64,000 bases of DNA from Maritalea mediterranea (GTDB lineage Bacteria; Pseudomonadota; Alphaproteobacteria; Rhizobiales; Devosiaceae): the NCBI RefSeq assembly GCF_021568695.1, contig NZ_JAKGTI010000001.1, forward strand, positions 1,550,001-1,614,000. Direction: 5' to 3'. The first letter of the stretch is position 1. Each line of letters starts with the position of its first letter. A program made the translations under genes and the position numbers. This document shows, one piece after another, positions 27,329 through 35,917 of this stretch. Below the pieces are notes generated by a model. It did not search any database. It was given only the letters and a program-made list of their open reading frames with translations, and was not told where the DNA came from.

Positions 27329-27721
27329 ATGCATGTCAAATTTGATCTTCTTCTCGAAGATCTTCCACGACCACCTACGCGAATGTGGCCTGACGGTGTT
27401 TGGTTTGCTCCTGCATTTTCGTCAGAAACCCTCGCGGTACACCTTTATACACCCAAAACCAACAGCTACCCGGCACCGCCCGGAGTAAATATTATTTATA
27501 TGGCAATTTGTGGTCGGTCAGATATTTCAATAGCTGGTCGGGTATATGATATGCAGCCCGGCGACGTTGTTACAGTCGACGCCGATACGCCTCACGAATT
27601 TATGAGATATACTGGCGATTTTGCCGTATATGTTATCTTTTGGCGCTCGCTGTCACAGATAAAGGCACAAAAGCAAGCGAAGACGCGACATCGTCCGTCT
27701 GCCAAACGCATAAGCGCTTAA
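27329..27721 (+). CDS. Small cupin-domain protein
   Basis: The 130-residue protein has a single cupin-like barrel: IIYMAICGRSDISIAGRVYDMQPGDVVTVDADTPHEF contains the G(X)nPGD motif and a Pro-His that could ligate metal. The first conserved cupin His pair is not clear, so it may be a non-catalytic sensor or binding protein. The C-terminus (residues 105-130) is basic and probably disordered. No obvious partners; it converges on the GGDEF-EAL gene. Confidence 0.6.
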   Translation: MHVKFDLLLEDLPRPPTRMWPDGVWFAPAFSSETLAVHLYTPKTNSYPAPPGVNIIYMAICGRSDISIAGRVYDMQPGDVVTVDADTPHEFMRYTGDFAVYVIFWRSLSQIKAQKQAKTRHRPSAKRISA

Positions 27722-27758
27722 AACCAGAAGTACATTGTGCATACCCCGCACTACCTCA

Positions 27759-27799
27759 GCCGCCATCACCTTGTCTCATAGAGTCGAGAGGACGGCGGC
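27759..27799. terminator. Possible bidirectional terminator
   Basis: GCCGCC and GGCGGC can pair across a 29-nt interior that itself has short complementary pieces (CTC with GAG, CCT with AGG), between the convergent ends of the cupin and GGDEF-EAL genes. No T-run. Confidence 0.35.
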
Positions 27800-27840
27800 C
27801 TAACCAGTCTTAGACCGCTACGACTTTGCGCGTCATTCCA

Positions 27841-29805
27841 TCACGAGAATAATACAACCTTTTCCTCAGCAGCCGCATCAATAAAGGATTGCGTCTGATC
27901 GGGAAGCATTGGTTTTGAAAAAAAGTATCCTTGAAAAGTTGTGCATCCGAGTTTCTGAAGTTCGACGAGCTGCGACCGATCTTCAATGCCTTCTGCAATG
28001 CAGCCGAGCTGCAGTGATTTACATAAATCAATGAGCGTAGATGCTATATGGCGTCCTCTTGTGTCGCTGCCAATAGATTGAACGAAGCTCTTATCAAGTT
28101 TTACATGATCCAAAGGTAGATGTTGGAGGTAACTCAAACTGGAGTGACCGGCCCCAAAATCGTCCATCGCAATGGACATTCCGGCTTCTTTAAACGCCTT
28201 TAGACACGCTATAGCCCCTTCAAAATTTTGAATTGCAGCAGTTTCTGTGATTTCAATCGTTATTCTTTTGGGGTCAATGTCGTGCTTTTTGCACAGATGC
28301 ACCAGATCATCGACAATATCTTGGTTCAATATATCGACCGCCGAAATGTTTAAGCCAATTTTCAGGTGGTTTGGCCAATCCTTTGCCGCACGCAAGGCTT
28401 TCTCAAAAATACACTTTGTGATTTTGGTAATAATTCCGGTGGTTTCAGCGATGGGAATAAACTCGTTTGGAGGCACGTTACCAATTGTCGGACTGTGCCA
28501 ACGTGCAAGTGTTTCAAAACCTACAAGCGTCTGATGCTTACTATCCCAAACAGGCTGAAAATTTACCAAAAGCTCTGAACAGAAATCTGCATCTGAAAGC
28601 GCTTTTGTTGTGCGAGCGGTGGACAAAATGTAGTCAGCATGCCCCTCTTCAAAAAATACGATTTCACTTCTTGAAAATTGTTTTGCATGGCATAGCGCAA
28701 TATCAGCGACTTCAAATAGGCTTTCACGAGAAGCGCAGTCGTTGGGGTAAGAAGCTATACCCATTGTCGCGGTAAGCTTGAGCATAATGCCGTTAATTTC
28801 GGCCGGGTTATTGATTGCGGTCATCAACTTTTGGGCGAAGCGTCCGATGGCATCCACATCGGTGCCAGCACACACAATTGCAAACTCATCGCCGCCGACT
28901 CGACCAAAATAGCCGTCAATCGGGATTTCAGCCTTAAGTCTTTGCGCAACCAGTTTTAGAATTTTGTCACCAAATGCATGGCCATAAAGGTCATTCAGCG
29001 CCTTAAAACCGTCGAGATCAATTAGGAGTAGTGAGCAAGCAGTTGTCGAATTGATTTCACCAGCGTCAACTTCCTGTTGCAGTTTTCTGAAAAAACTTCT
29101 CCGGTTGGGCACGTTCGTCAATGAATCTATGTTCGCCAATTTATTCATTTTGGCATTCGATTTTTTCAAACGCGCTCTACTCTCCACCTCGCGACGAAAA
29201 TACTTATCGTGATTGCTAATGATGGAAAGTAGCAATGTGACGACCATCACCATGTTGAACGCAATTTCGCTAAATATTCTTTCTTCTTGCAGGAATAGAA
29301 AAACTGCGGCCGGTATCGTCGCCAGGAAGAGAATTAGCATTGGAGCTTGAGGAAGTGCAGTGAGGCCAAACATACAGCCCGCTATGGTAAAAACCATGAA
29401 AAACAAAATATGATATTTGCACTCCAAATCAACTTGTACAAACACCACAAATGCCCAAGCATTCAGAAGCAAAATGAGAGCGCAAAGTGACCAAAATACA
29501 CCTCTCAAAAAGCGCCGAGCTTCAGAAGCCTCAAGTCGATTTATGTCTAGCTTTACCCATGTGAGCATCCTTATCACGCCACCGAGAATGAGAGCTCCAG
29601 GGATAGGGACGGTCAAAACAAATGGAGCATTCCCATATAAACAAAAACACAGTACCGCCATGTTCACGATCAAAATCGAGTACATTAACGGCACTTGACG
29701 CTTTGCCGCATGTAAGCGCTCAATTAAAACTTCGTCATTTTCATTGGCGAATGAAAAGTAATCGAACGCCTTTTTGTAAACATCTGCCAACATATACCCC
29801 CCCAT
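27841..29805 (-). CDS. Membrane GGDEF-EAL protein
   Basis: The 654-residue protein has an N-terminal membrane domain of six to eight helices (about residues 35-215) of no recognised sensor class, then a GGDEF domain (FGRVGGDEFAIV, motif intact) and an EAL domain. The EAL signature reads ETL, but the catalytic Glu, the Asn in GLNIS, ITIEITE, MDDFGAG, the Lys in VKLDKS and the EGIED Glu are retained, so phosphodiesterase activity is plausible. No RxxD inhibitory site precedes GGDEF. Another ATG four codons downstream follows a G-run and could be the true start. One of five GGDEF genes within 14 kb. Confidence 0.92.
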   Translation of the reverse strand: MGGYMLADVYKKAFDYFSFANENDEVLIERLHAAKRQVPLMYSILIVNMAVLCFCLYGNAPFVLTVPIPGALILGGVIRMLTWVKLDINRLEASEARRFLRGVFWSLCALILLLNAWAFVVFVQVDLECKYHILFFMVFTIAGCMFGLTALPQAPMLILFLATIPAAVFLFLQEERIFSEIAFNMVMVVTLLLSIISNHDKYFRREVESRARLKKSNAKMNKLANIDSLTNVPNRRSFFRKLQQEVDAGEINSTTACSLLLIDLDGFKALNDLYGHAFGDKILKLVAQRLKAEIPIDGYFGRVGGDEFAIVCAGTDVDAIGRFAQKLMTAINNPAEINGIMLKLTATMGIASYPNDCASRESLFEVADIALCHAKQFSRSEIVFFEEGHADYILSTARTTKALSDADFCSELLVNFQPVWDSKHQTLVGFETLARWHSPTIGNVPPNEFIPIAETTGIITKITKCIFEKALRAAKDWPNHLKIGLNISAVDILNQDIVDDLVHLCKKHDIDPKRITIEITETAAIQNFEGAIACLKAFKEAGMSIAMDDFGAGHSSLSYLQHLPLDHVKLDKSFVQSIGSDTRGRHIASTLIDLCKSLQLGCIAEGIEDRSQLVELQKLGCTTFQGYFFSKPMLPDQTQSFIDAAAEEKVVLFS

Positions 29806-29906
29806 TATTCGCCACTATCTAAATGAAAAAATTCAACGAAAATATTGAATAACAATCTCATTCAAGTCCGTGCGAATAACCCTAGATTTTTCCATCGCCC
29901 AGAAAC

Positions 29907-30089
29907 TTAGTGAGCTTTGGTGCACGTCTTTTTCTCAAACAGATGCTGAAACGGATTGAAGAAACAGGGCGCGCCACAGAAACCGCACTGAGCAGCGCAC
30001 AAAAAGTCGAATTCACCGGCAAAAATAGCTTTTGCCAAAGTTTGTATAATTTCCCGGGACATGCTTGCGACAATGAATGAGCTTTGCAT
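29907..30089 (-). CDS. Small Cys-rich protein, hypothetical
   Basis: A possible 60-residue protein starting 1 nt after the stop of the upstream small gene (GCGGGA eight nt before its ATG). After an N-terminal helix (REIIQTLAKAIFAGEF) it has a Cys cluster, CAAQCGFCGAPC, that could bind zinc or an FeS cluster, and another Cys near the end. I do not recognise the family. Support is the cysteine pattern, the tight coupling and a plausible ribosome site; it could still be a chance frame. Confidence 0.38.
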   Translation of the reverse strand: MQSSFIVASMSREIIQTLAKAIFAGEFDFLCAAQCGFCGAPCFFNPFQHLFEKKTCTKAH

Positions 30090-30090
30090 G

Positions 30091-30330
30091 CTAAATTCCC
30101 GCACCCTTTTTGAAGTGCATCAAGGGCGCTCCGTCAGCACCCAGAACCTCGGTAATCAAGTCTGTGGGGATTGTGCGAGCCAATCCAGATTTGTCCACAA
30201 TTTCAATACAAAAGACTTTATTCGTTTTCCTGCATTCCGACCGTCGGATGTTGACTATCCGACCGACCACGTGGTCGGTCGTTTCATTTTCTCGCCAGAA
30301 AATTTTTATTTGCGAAGGTGGGGCCATCAT
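30091..30330 (-). CDS. Small hypothetical protein
   Basis: A possible 79-residue soluble protein, starting with MMAPPSQIKIFWREN after an AAGGTG ribosome site. The middle (NKVFCIEIVDKSGLARTIPTDLITEV) reads like a small beta-rich domain. No family is recognised. It would form a two-gene unit with the Cys-rich gene immediately downstream. A perfect 22-bp palindrome lies within its 5' third. Confidence 0.42.
   Translation of the reverse strand: MMAPPSQIKIFWRENETTDHVVGRIVNIRRSECRKTNKVFCIEIVDKSGLARTIPTDLITEVLGADGAPLMHFKKGAGI
30260..30281. repeat. Perfect 22-bp palindrome
   Basis: Arms CGACCGACCAC and GTGGTCGGTCG meet without a spacer; each arm itself repeats GACC. It lies inside the small gene at 30091-30330 and may be a protein-binding site or a cruciform/hairpin-forming element. 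Confidence 0.7.
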
Positions 30331-30748
30331 AAAACACCTTGAATTTGCCAGCTTCAGAGCATCTCATCCCCAATACCTTGCAAGATGCCGGATTAATTTA
30401 GAATGAAGTTTTACGTTCAAAAGTGATAAAAGAAATATTTTTCTCTCAAAGGACCGGTATAACTTAGTTTTGTCGGTGGCTACCTTTAGCCCCCACAACC
30501 CGAGTGCCCATATACTTTAAAGATAAGGCAATATTTTACTCCGAAACAATGCGGCGACGTACTGATATATCAGTGCCCACAAATACACCGTGCTACGACC
30601 TTCAGCAGGGCGGATTATTTGCTTAGATTATTCCGCTTTCAATCTGCTTTACTTCCGCCTCGTCATGCACCTTAGCAAGACCTTTGAATGGTCAATGGAA
30701 ATTCTTAAGAAATTCGAGATACGATTTTCCTCGATTTAGTCCTCAATC
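30331..30748. other. Intergenic region with a 14-bp palindrome
   Basis: 418 nt of A+T-rich sequence between divergent genes. The only structured element seen is the palindrome ACTGATATATCAGT at 30561-30574, about 175 nt upstream of the PAS-GGDEF start, a possible operator. Confidence 0.45.
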
Positions 30749-31717
30749 ATGCGAGACAACGTGGAAGAGTTCGACCTATTTTCGGATGATATTGACGCGG
30801 CAAACACGATCGTCAAGACGCAGGAGTCACTGTTTGACACCGAACAGCGGTTGGGTGCAATGCTGGATGCTATGCCGATCGGTCTCCTGTTTCATACGCA
30901 ACAGGGCATTCTCTATGCCAATAATATGGCATGCGAATTATTGTATAGTCAAAAGTCAGAATTGGTTGGTCGGCATTTTCTGGACTTTATAAGGGAGGAC
31001 GAGTTTTCGGCCGTCGATAGTTTGTTGCAACGGGCTTTTAATGTGTTTGATAAGGCCGTGGAAACTGAAAGTGTTCTCGTAATTAGGGACAAGACAAATA
31101 GGCTGGTCAAGATTACCACCGGCCGATTGCCCTGGGAGGGCACGCCGGTGATCCAAATCTTGTTTCAAGATATAACGGCCCAAAAGCGGGCGGAGCAATC
31201 ATTAAGAAAACTCTCAATTACCGATGAATTGACGGGAGCATATAATCGGCGCCATGTCTTTTATGAAGCGGAATCGTATCTGCAGCAAAAGAATTCTCCG
31301 CCTGTCACCATTGCCATGCTCGACATTGACCATTTTAAATCTCTGAACGACACATATGGTCACGCGGTGGGCGACACAGTGCTGAAAGATGTGACGAAGA
31401 TGGCTCACGATTTCGTCCCTACAATTAGAAACTGCAGTTCTGCAATGTTTGCGCGTATTGGCGGCGAAGAGTTTCTGTTCTTGTTGCCTGGGCTCAAAGT
31501 GAATGAGGGATTTGCCGTTGTTGAAGAGTTTCGGCAATCGTTATCGCGGCTTAGGGTGGCGCAAAAGGGCGAAGGACTGGTCAATATTACCGCAAGCTTT
31601 GGTGTGGCAGAGTTCAGAGAAGATGATAAAACCATCGAGAATCTTTTGCGTCGAGCCGACGATGCGCTCTATCAGGCAAAAAATAACGGGCGTAATCAGG
31701 TCTGCAAGGCTGTATAG
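30749..31717 (+). CDS. PAS-GGDEF diguanylate cyclase
   Basis: The 322-residue soluble protein has an N-terminal acidic helix, a PAS domain (about 35-150: LGAMLDAMPIGLLFHTQQGILYANNMA through ITAQKRAEQ) and a GGDEF domain with the active-site variant GGEEF in FARIGGEEFLFL. The metal/substrate block LDIDHFKSLNDTYGHAVGD and the final ADDALYQAKNNGRNQV are intact, so cyclase activity is expected. No RxxD I-site is present five residues before the motif. No EAL domain. An IS3 transposase remnant starts about 20 nt after its stop. Confidence 0.93.
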   Translation: MRDNVEEFDLFSDDIDAANTIVKTQESLFDTEQRLGAMLDAMPIGLLFHTQQGILYANNMACELLYSQKSELVGRHFLDFIREDEFSAVDSLLQRAFNVFDKAVETESVLVIRDKTNRLVKITTGRLPWEGTPVIQILFQDITAQKRAEQSLRKLSITDELTGAYNRRHVFYEAESYLQQKNSPPVTIAMLDIDHFKSLNDTYGHAVGDTVLKDVTKMAHDFVPTIRNCSSAMFARIGGEEFLFLLPGLKVNEGFAVVEEFRQSLSRLRVAQKGEGLVNITASFGVAEFREDDKTIENLLRRADDALYQAKNNGRNQVCKAV

Positions 31718-31738
31718 AATTTCCTGGTATGCAAACAG

Positions 31739-31987
31739 CACAATCTTGAGCACTCTGTGAGCCGCCGTGGAAACTATCATGATAACGCCGTGGCTGTGAA
31801 CTTCTTCATCCTTTTAAAGCGCGAGCGCACTCGCAGGAGAACATACAAAACGCGCGATCAAGCAAGATCAGACGTGTTCGACTACATCGCGATGTTCTAT
31901 AATCCGAAACGCAAACACGCCAAAAATGGCATGCTGTCACCCGCAGACTTTGAAAACCTGCAAAAACTGAACCCGCAGGGTGTCTAG
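31739..31987 (+). pseudogene. C-terminal fragment of an IS3-family transposase (orfB)
   Basis: About 80 residues match the end of IS3-group integrase-type transposases: LEHSVSRRGNYHDNAVA, then LLKRERTRRRTYKTRDQA, FDYIAMFYNPKRKH and GMLSPADFE. This covers only the last Glu-containing part of the DDE domain. The rest of the element, its inverted repeats and orfA are not seen. It marks past IS activity between two GGDEF genes. Confidence 0.88.
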
Positions 31988-32113
31988 AAAAAACCGGGCT
32001 ATGCTATTGCACAAATCAAAGCGCGCAAACGCGCCCAAAGTGCAGCTCGCCTAAAATCATAAATGCGCCGTTCAGATATTTTGAAATTGTTCGCGAAATA
32101 GCGACATTCGAAA

Positions 32114-32374
32114 CTATCCATACATCTGCTTATATTCCCGATGCGCCGCCTTACGGCGATCGTCGATATAGGCTGCCAAATCTTGGATATGGACACCGCG
32201 GGCGCTCTTTTGGCTGTTCTCAATCCTCACCAGCTGCAGCGGTATCTGACCCTCACTGACTTTGCGCAGAAACTTCGGTAGGGTTAGGTGGGGAAAGAAA
32301 TCCTCGCACACTTGCTGGGCTGGGATGATGGGCAGGCCGTCATATTTAGCCATCAATAGGAACGTTGTGTTCAT
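32114..32374 (-). CDS. PrtN-type pyocin activator family protein
   Basis: The 86-residue protein reads NTTFLLMAKYDGLPIIPAQQVCEDFFPHLT at the start and LVRIENSQKSARGVHIQDLAAYIDDRR near the end, the pattern of PrtN-family activators, which turn on bacteriocin genes in Pseudomonas. I start at 32374, where AGGGA precedes the ATG. The frame stays open upstream to 32542 and would add 56 residues with a CPCC motif, but that start has no ribosome site. No bacteriocin or phage tail genes are nearby, so in this genome it is an orphan regulator or a remnant of a mobile element. Confidence 0.82.
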   Translation of the reverse strand: MNTTFLLMAKYDGLPIIPAQQVCEDFFPHLTLPKFLRKVSEGQIPLQLVRIENSQKSARGVHIQDLAAYIDDRRKAAHREYKQMYG

Positions 32375-32799
32375 TTCAAATTCCCTTCGAAGGATCTCAT
32401 GCCGCGTTGCTTTGCGGTTGAGGTTTAAGGGCAACTCATTGATGTTGCCGCTTAAGGCGGTTGTGAATGGCCGATCAGGCAGGCCTGAAAAATGCTTTGT
32501 CATGGCATTGCAGCAGGGACAGTTTGCATTTTCATTGAACATTTTTGATATCTGGAAACCGCTTTGTGGCGTTACGCCGCCGATACAGACGAGGCTTTAT
32601 TGATGTCAGCCGAGCCACTCATTTGGGGTGGTGACCGATTTGCTATCCATGACCCTAATCCCGGTTTTGGGGCGCTGTGCGCTGTTCGCTTTACATATCA
32701 TCCAGTCACATTGTGTAGCGGATATTGCCTTAGATGATCGCATCAACCCGTTTCATGGGCTGGATGGTTTTGCGCAATGGGAGAAATTCCTCGCGCACA
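32375..32799. other. Region with a possible frameshifted gene remnant
   Basis: On the + strand an ATG at 32602 opens MSAEPLIWGGDRFAIHDPNP but stops after 44 codons. A second frame then gives DDRINPFHGLDGFAQWEKFL. Together they look like two pieces of one small broken gene, which I do not recognise. It abuts the 3' end of the PAS-GGDEF gene, whose last ~30 residues look like read-through into foreign sequence. Confidence 0.3.
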
Positions 32800-33777
32800 T
32801 TAACGCCCGGATGATCGCGCCCCACATCGCGAAGCTATGTTGCGATGATGATTTGGTTTGCCGCGGCGATTTGCGATTTGATGATATATATGCACGCGCC
32901 CTTTCCCGGCCTCCTTCGCGCTGTATAGCGCAATATCTGCCGCTTGGAGTACTTGCTTCATTGTTTCGCTTGGCAGAAAGCTTGTCATGCCGACGCTCAC
33001 ACTTATTTGCTCAATCCCCTTTACATTTGTCAGCGATAGGTTCTTAACGACGTTCTCAGCAAAGTGACGTGCAGAGTCGGGCGTATACCCTTTTAATACT
33101 GCAACAAATTCATCCCCTCCAAGCCGGGCCAAAAAGTCGTCACGGTGCAATGAAGAAGCAAGATATCCAGCAAAATGTTGAAGAATTTGGTCGCCAGCAA
33201 TATGCCCGAGTGAATCATTTACATCCTTAAAACCGTCGAGATCAAACAAAAGCATAAATAGAGTTTCAACCGTGGAATTTGGTGTCTCTGAGAGGCCCTC
33301 AATATGCCTCTCGAGCGCCGCGCGGTTCCCTATACCTGTCAGAACATCTTCTAATGCCAACTTCTTCAGGCGTTCTGTTGCGTTTCTTTTATTTGTGACA
33401 TCTCGCTCGATTGCACCAAAATATCGAATGGTCCCGGTTTCGTCGCGCAATGGAACAATGTGAATATCCAACCAATAGGGCGTTCCGTCCCGCGAATAGT
33501 TTAATAATTCTTCTTGACATTCACTCCCTTCTCTCAAGGCCAATGAAATGCGGTGGAGTGCCTTTTGAGACGTCCCCGGCCCTTGTAAAATCCGAGGAGA
33601 TTTTCCAATTATTTCTTCGGGACTATAGCCGGAAATCCTACAAAAAGCAGGGTTGGCATAAATTATTAGTGGACCAGGACGGTCCAGATCATCAGCAGAA
33701 GTCACAACGATAGCATCGTTAGTAGCCTCAACCAGATCGAGCAATGCTCTGTTCACAATCGTCTCGGTACCGGCCAT
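32800..33777 (-). CDS. LOV-like PAS-GGDEF diguanylate cyclase
   Basis: The 325-residue soluble protein has a PAS domain (about 10-130) with NPAFCRISGYSPEEIIGKSPRILQGPGTS, which closely follows the LOV photoreceptor pattern, but the flavin-reactive Cys of the G-x-N-C-R-F-L-Q motif is Pro here (GKSPRILQ). The GGDEF domain has LARLGGDEFVAV intact, FDLDGFKDVNDSLGHIAGD, and no I-site. The final residues after GKGRVHIYH look unusual and basic and may result from a 3' rearrangement. A light or redox flavin role is possible but unproven; a plain PAS is as likely. Confidence 0.9.
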   Translation of the reverse strand: MAGTETIVNRALLDLVEATNDAIVVTSADDLDRPGPLIIYANPAFCRISGYSPEEIIGKSPRILQGPGTSQKALHRISLALREGSECQEELLNYSRDGTPYWLDIHIVPLRDETGTIRYFGAIERDVTNKRNATERLKKLALEDVLTGIGNRAALERHIEGLSETPNSTVETLFMLLFDLDGFKDVNDSLGHIAGDQILQHFAGYLASSLHRDDFLARLGGDEFVAVLKGYTPDSARHFAENVVKNLSLTNVKGIEQISVSVGMTSFLPSETMKQVLQAADIALYSAKEAGKGRVHIYHQIANRRGKPNHHRNIASRCGARSSGR

Positions 33778-34336
33778 TCCTATAAGCTCCTCTATGCAAA
33801 GTTGTATATTTTACATCTTGATTAAATGTAGAAATGACTTTGTTAATATAGCGCTGTCAAAAACAATTCCGCGACAGATCGGCATCCGATATATTACAAT
33901 TATGGATGTGGTATTATTTAAATATTACTCAGGCTCACAGTTAAAAAACAATTTAAAAAATTACCCGCTTTGAATTTTGACTTTGGTGGAAACGGCTGAT
34001 ATTTTAAATTGGTCCAACCACACCCCTCTTGATTTGTGATGATTGGAACGACTTGGCCCGCATGAAAAGCTCATACCGTGCGGGCCTTCTTCAATTTGGG
34101 AGGTGTAATTTCCGAATTTGGATTATCGGCACAGTCAGTGGCGACTGGGTTATGATTGAAATTGTCCGCCCCATCCCAATAGCTGCCGCTCGGGGTCCTT
34201 GTTTTGCATTACTCAAAGCAGACCTTCGTCGGCCGCAATGCCAGGGTTTTGCTTAGGGCGGCCTACGGAAATCTAATCCTATCCCCGAAATGGCGGTGGT
34301 TAGGCTTCCTGTGAAAGTCTTATCGCTATCTGCCAC
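33778..34336. other. Intergenic region of 559 nt
   Basis: A+T-rich near the GGDEF start, then mixed. No credible gene. It holds one perfect-stem hairpin (34055-34086) and a 21-nt stretch at 34172-34192 that recurs at 26960-26980. Confidence 0.45.
34055..34086. terminator. Hairpin in the GGDEF-Fic intergenic region
   Basis: GGCCCGCA and TGCGGGCC are exact complements separated by 16 nt, followed by TTCTTC. It may be the end of a lost gene or an orphan transcription terminator. Confidence 0.35.
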
Positions 34337-34918
34337 CTAAGACATCAAGTCCAATATAGCCCGTTCAAGCGGCCCGTTGTCGCCGCGAAAACTTGCAATC
34401 ATTGCCTGCATGAAAATGTCGGGGTCAATTTGGTCTTCGTTCATGGTGAAACCAGAATTGACAAGAAGAATATCGAGCAGCGTAAGCTGGCAGCGCCCAT
34501 TGCCTTCTCTAAAGGGGTGAATAGCGTTGATTTCAGCGATGTAGTATGCCGCGCGCTCCGCAAAGTGTTTTGAGTTAGTAAGCCCAATTAAATGGTCTTC
34601 ATTGACAAGCTGACCAAAAATTCTAGTCATTTCGCCATCAATATACTCGGGAAAACAAAACCAGTTTCCACCTTTTCCGGTCCTGATTTCGCGGGATTGG
34701 CCGGCCCAGTCATATACATCCTGGAAAAAATGATGATGAATACGCTTGTAATGCTCGTAGTCGAGGTTACCCGTGGGTAGCGGTTCTTCCGCCCGCGTCA
34801 AATACATTAGCTGCTCAAATTGATCGAGCTCATCCTGATCGCGTAAACCCGCCTTGTTTATAAGAACTTGTGTCCCAGGATAGCAAAAAGGATCTTCGGT
34901 GGCGTTATAGCGACTCAT
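34337..34918 (-). CDS. Fic/DOC family protein (toxin of a TA pair)
   Basis: The 193-residue Fic protein has the core motif HPFREGNGRCQL at about residues 134-145 and the substrate flap region RTGKGGNWFCFPEYI. Fic enzymes usually transfer AMP to target hydroxyls, using HxFx(D/E)GNGRxxR. Here the last Arg is replaced by Leu, which should affect triphosphate binding and resembles the Doc subgroup that phosphorylates its target. Its ATG overlaps the stop of the small upstream gene (TAATG), the usual antitoxin-toxin coupling. Likely a toxin of a chromosomal or island-borne TA system. Confidence 0.9.
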   Translation of the reverse strand: MSRYNATEDPFCYPGTQVLINKAGLRDQDELDQFEQLMYLTRAEEPLPTGNLDYEHYKRIHHHFFQDVYDWAGQSREIRTGKGGNWFCFPEYIDGEMTRIFGQLVNEDHLIGLTNSKHFAERAAYYIAEINAIHPFREGNGRCQLTLLDILLVNSGFTMNEDQIDPDIFMQAMIASFRGDNGPLERAILDLMS

Positions 34919-35133
34919 TAGCCCTGCTTGGTGGCAAACGAACTCATGATTTCTTTGCGCAACGCATCACCTTTAAGCCCGCGGCGCTCCAGCCGCGAGA
35001 TCAGGTCGCGAGAATCTGAATTCAAAGACATACCTTCGACCAAGGCGAATTTTGAAGCTTTCGCTTTGCCGAGGTTGGTTTGGATAAACCGCCCTGTAGA
35101 TGCTTCGCGTTGTGTTTTTACGATCTTGCTCAT
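34918..35133 (-). CDS. Putative Fic-associated antitoxin
   Basis: The 71-residue basic protein lies directly upstream of fic and overlaps it by one base. It starts MSKIVKTQREASTGRF and has a C-terminal helix (SRDLISRLERRGLKGDALRKEIM). The VbhA-type inhibition motif (S/T)xxxE(G/N) is not found in canonical form: the only EG pair, in FALVEGM, has Phe where Ser/Thr is expected. Antitoxin function is inferred from position and size; it might instead neutralise by DNA binding or a different contact. Confidence 0.68.
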   Translation of the reverse strand: MSKIVKTQREASTGRFIQTNLGKAKASKFALVEGMSLNSDSRDLISRLERRGLKGDALRKEIMSSFATKQG

Positions 35134-35281
35134 AGGAAAACTTTACCACAATTTCGCAATTAAACGCAAAGGGATTAGCTGCACCCTGTCCCCAATTTGC
35201 CAATTGCATCAGTCCGGTGAGATAATAGCTTGCTAAATTTCGGAGTGCTGTGGTTGGAGGGTATGGTGAAAAGGACCTGTC

Positions 35282-35917
35282 ATGTCAGCTTCAACAAACC
35301 TACCAATGGTCATTCCATCCAATCGGGCTTGGAATCGTGGGCGTATTATCGGCCAAAAAAGGCCACTTCAGCCCAAACATGTTTGGGCAATTCGCGTGCG
35401 CCTGGAAATTGCAAATGCGGTGAGAGACCTCGCACTGTTTAACACCGCAATCGACAGCAAGCTACGTGGGTGCGATCTCGTCAGATTGAAGGTTTCTGAT
35501 GTTTATAGCGCTGGCGCCATCAAAGAACGTGCTTCGGTCCTACAACGCAAAACCAAGTCACCAGTCAGATTTGAATTGACCGAAGGCACCAGAGCATCGC
35601 TCAAAGAGTGGATCGATGATCCCATAATGAGCGGCCACAGCTTTCTTTGGCCTGGACGATTTCATGATCGACCCCATATTTCAACCCGACAATATGCCCG
35701 GATGCTCAAAGGCTGGGTCCAATCAATTGGTGTGGAACCAAGTGCCTATGGGACGCACTCAATGAGGCGAACTAAAGTCGCGCAAATCTACAAGAAGACT
35801 GGCAACCTAAGAGCCGTGCAGTTGCTTCTAGGCCATACAAAGATGGAAAGCACTGTGCGTTATCTTGGCGTGGACCTCGATGACGCTTTGTCGATATCTG
35901 GAAGTGTCGAGATTTAA
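35282..35917 (+). CDS. Small tyrosine recombinase/integrase
   Basis: The 211-residue protein has the full tyrosine recombinase catalytic set: Arg in SKLRGCDLVRLK, Lys in LQRKTKSPVRF, His-x-x-Arg in GTHSMRRTKV, His in LLLGHTKMEST and Tyr in VRYLGV. The N-terminal arm-binding/SAM-like part is short, about 50 residues, so it belongs to the compact single-domain integrase type often found on plasmids and islands. It lies next to the Fic pair and may be the mobility gene of a small island. I could not identify attachment sites. Confidence 0.9.
   Translation: MSASTNLPMVIPSNRAWNRGRIIGQKRPLQPKHVWAIRVRLEIANAVRDLALFNTAIDSKLRGCDLVRLKVSDVYSAGAIKERASVLQRKTKSPVRFELTEGTRASLKEWIDDPIMSGHSFLWPGRFHDRPHISTRQYARMLKGWVQSIGVEPSAYGTHSMRRTKVAQIYKKTGNLRAVQLLLGHTKMESTVRYLGVDLDDALSISGSVEI

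Noticed and set aside
32114-35917. Prophage or tailocin locus
   Set aside because: PrtN and an integrase are present, but no capsid, tail, terminase or lysis genes.
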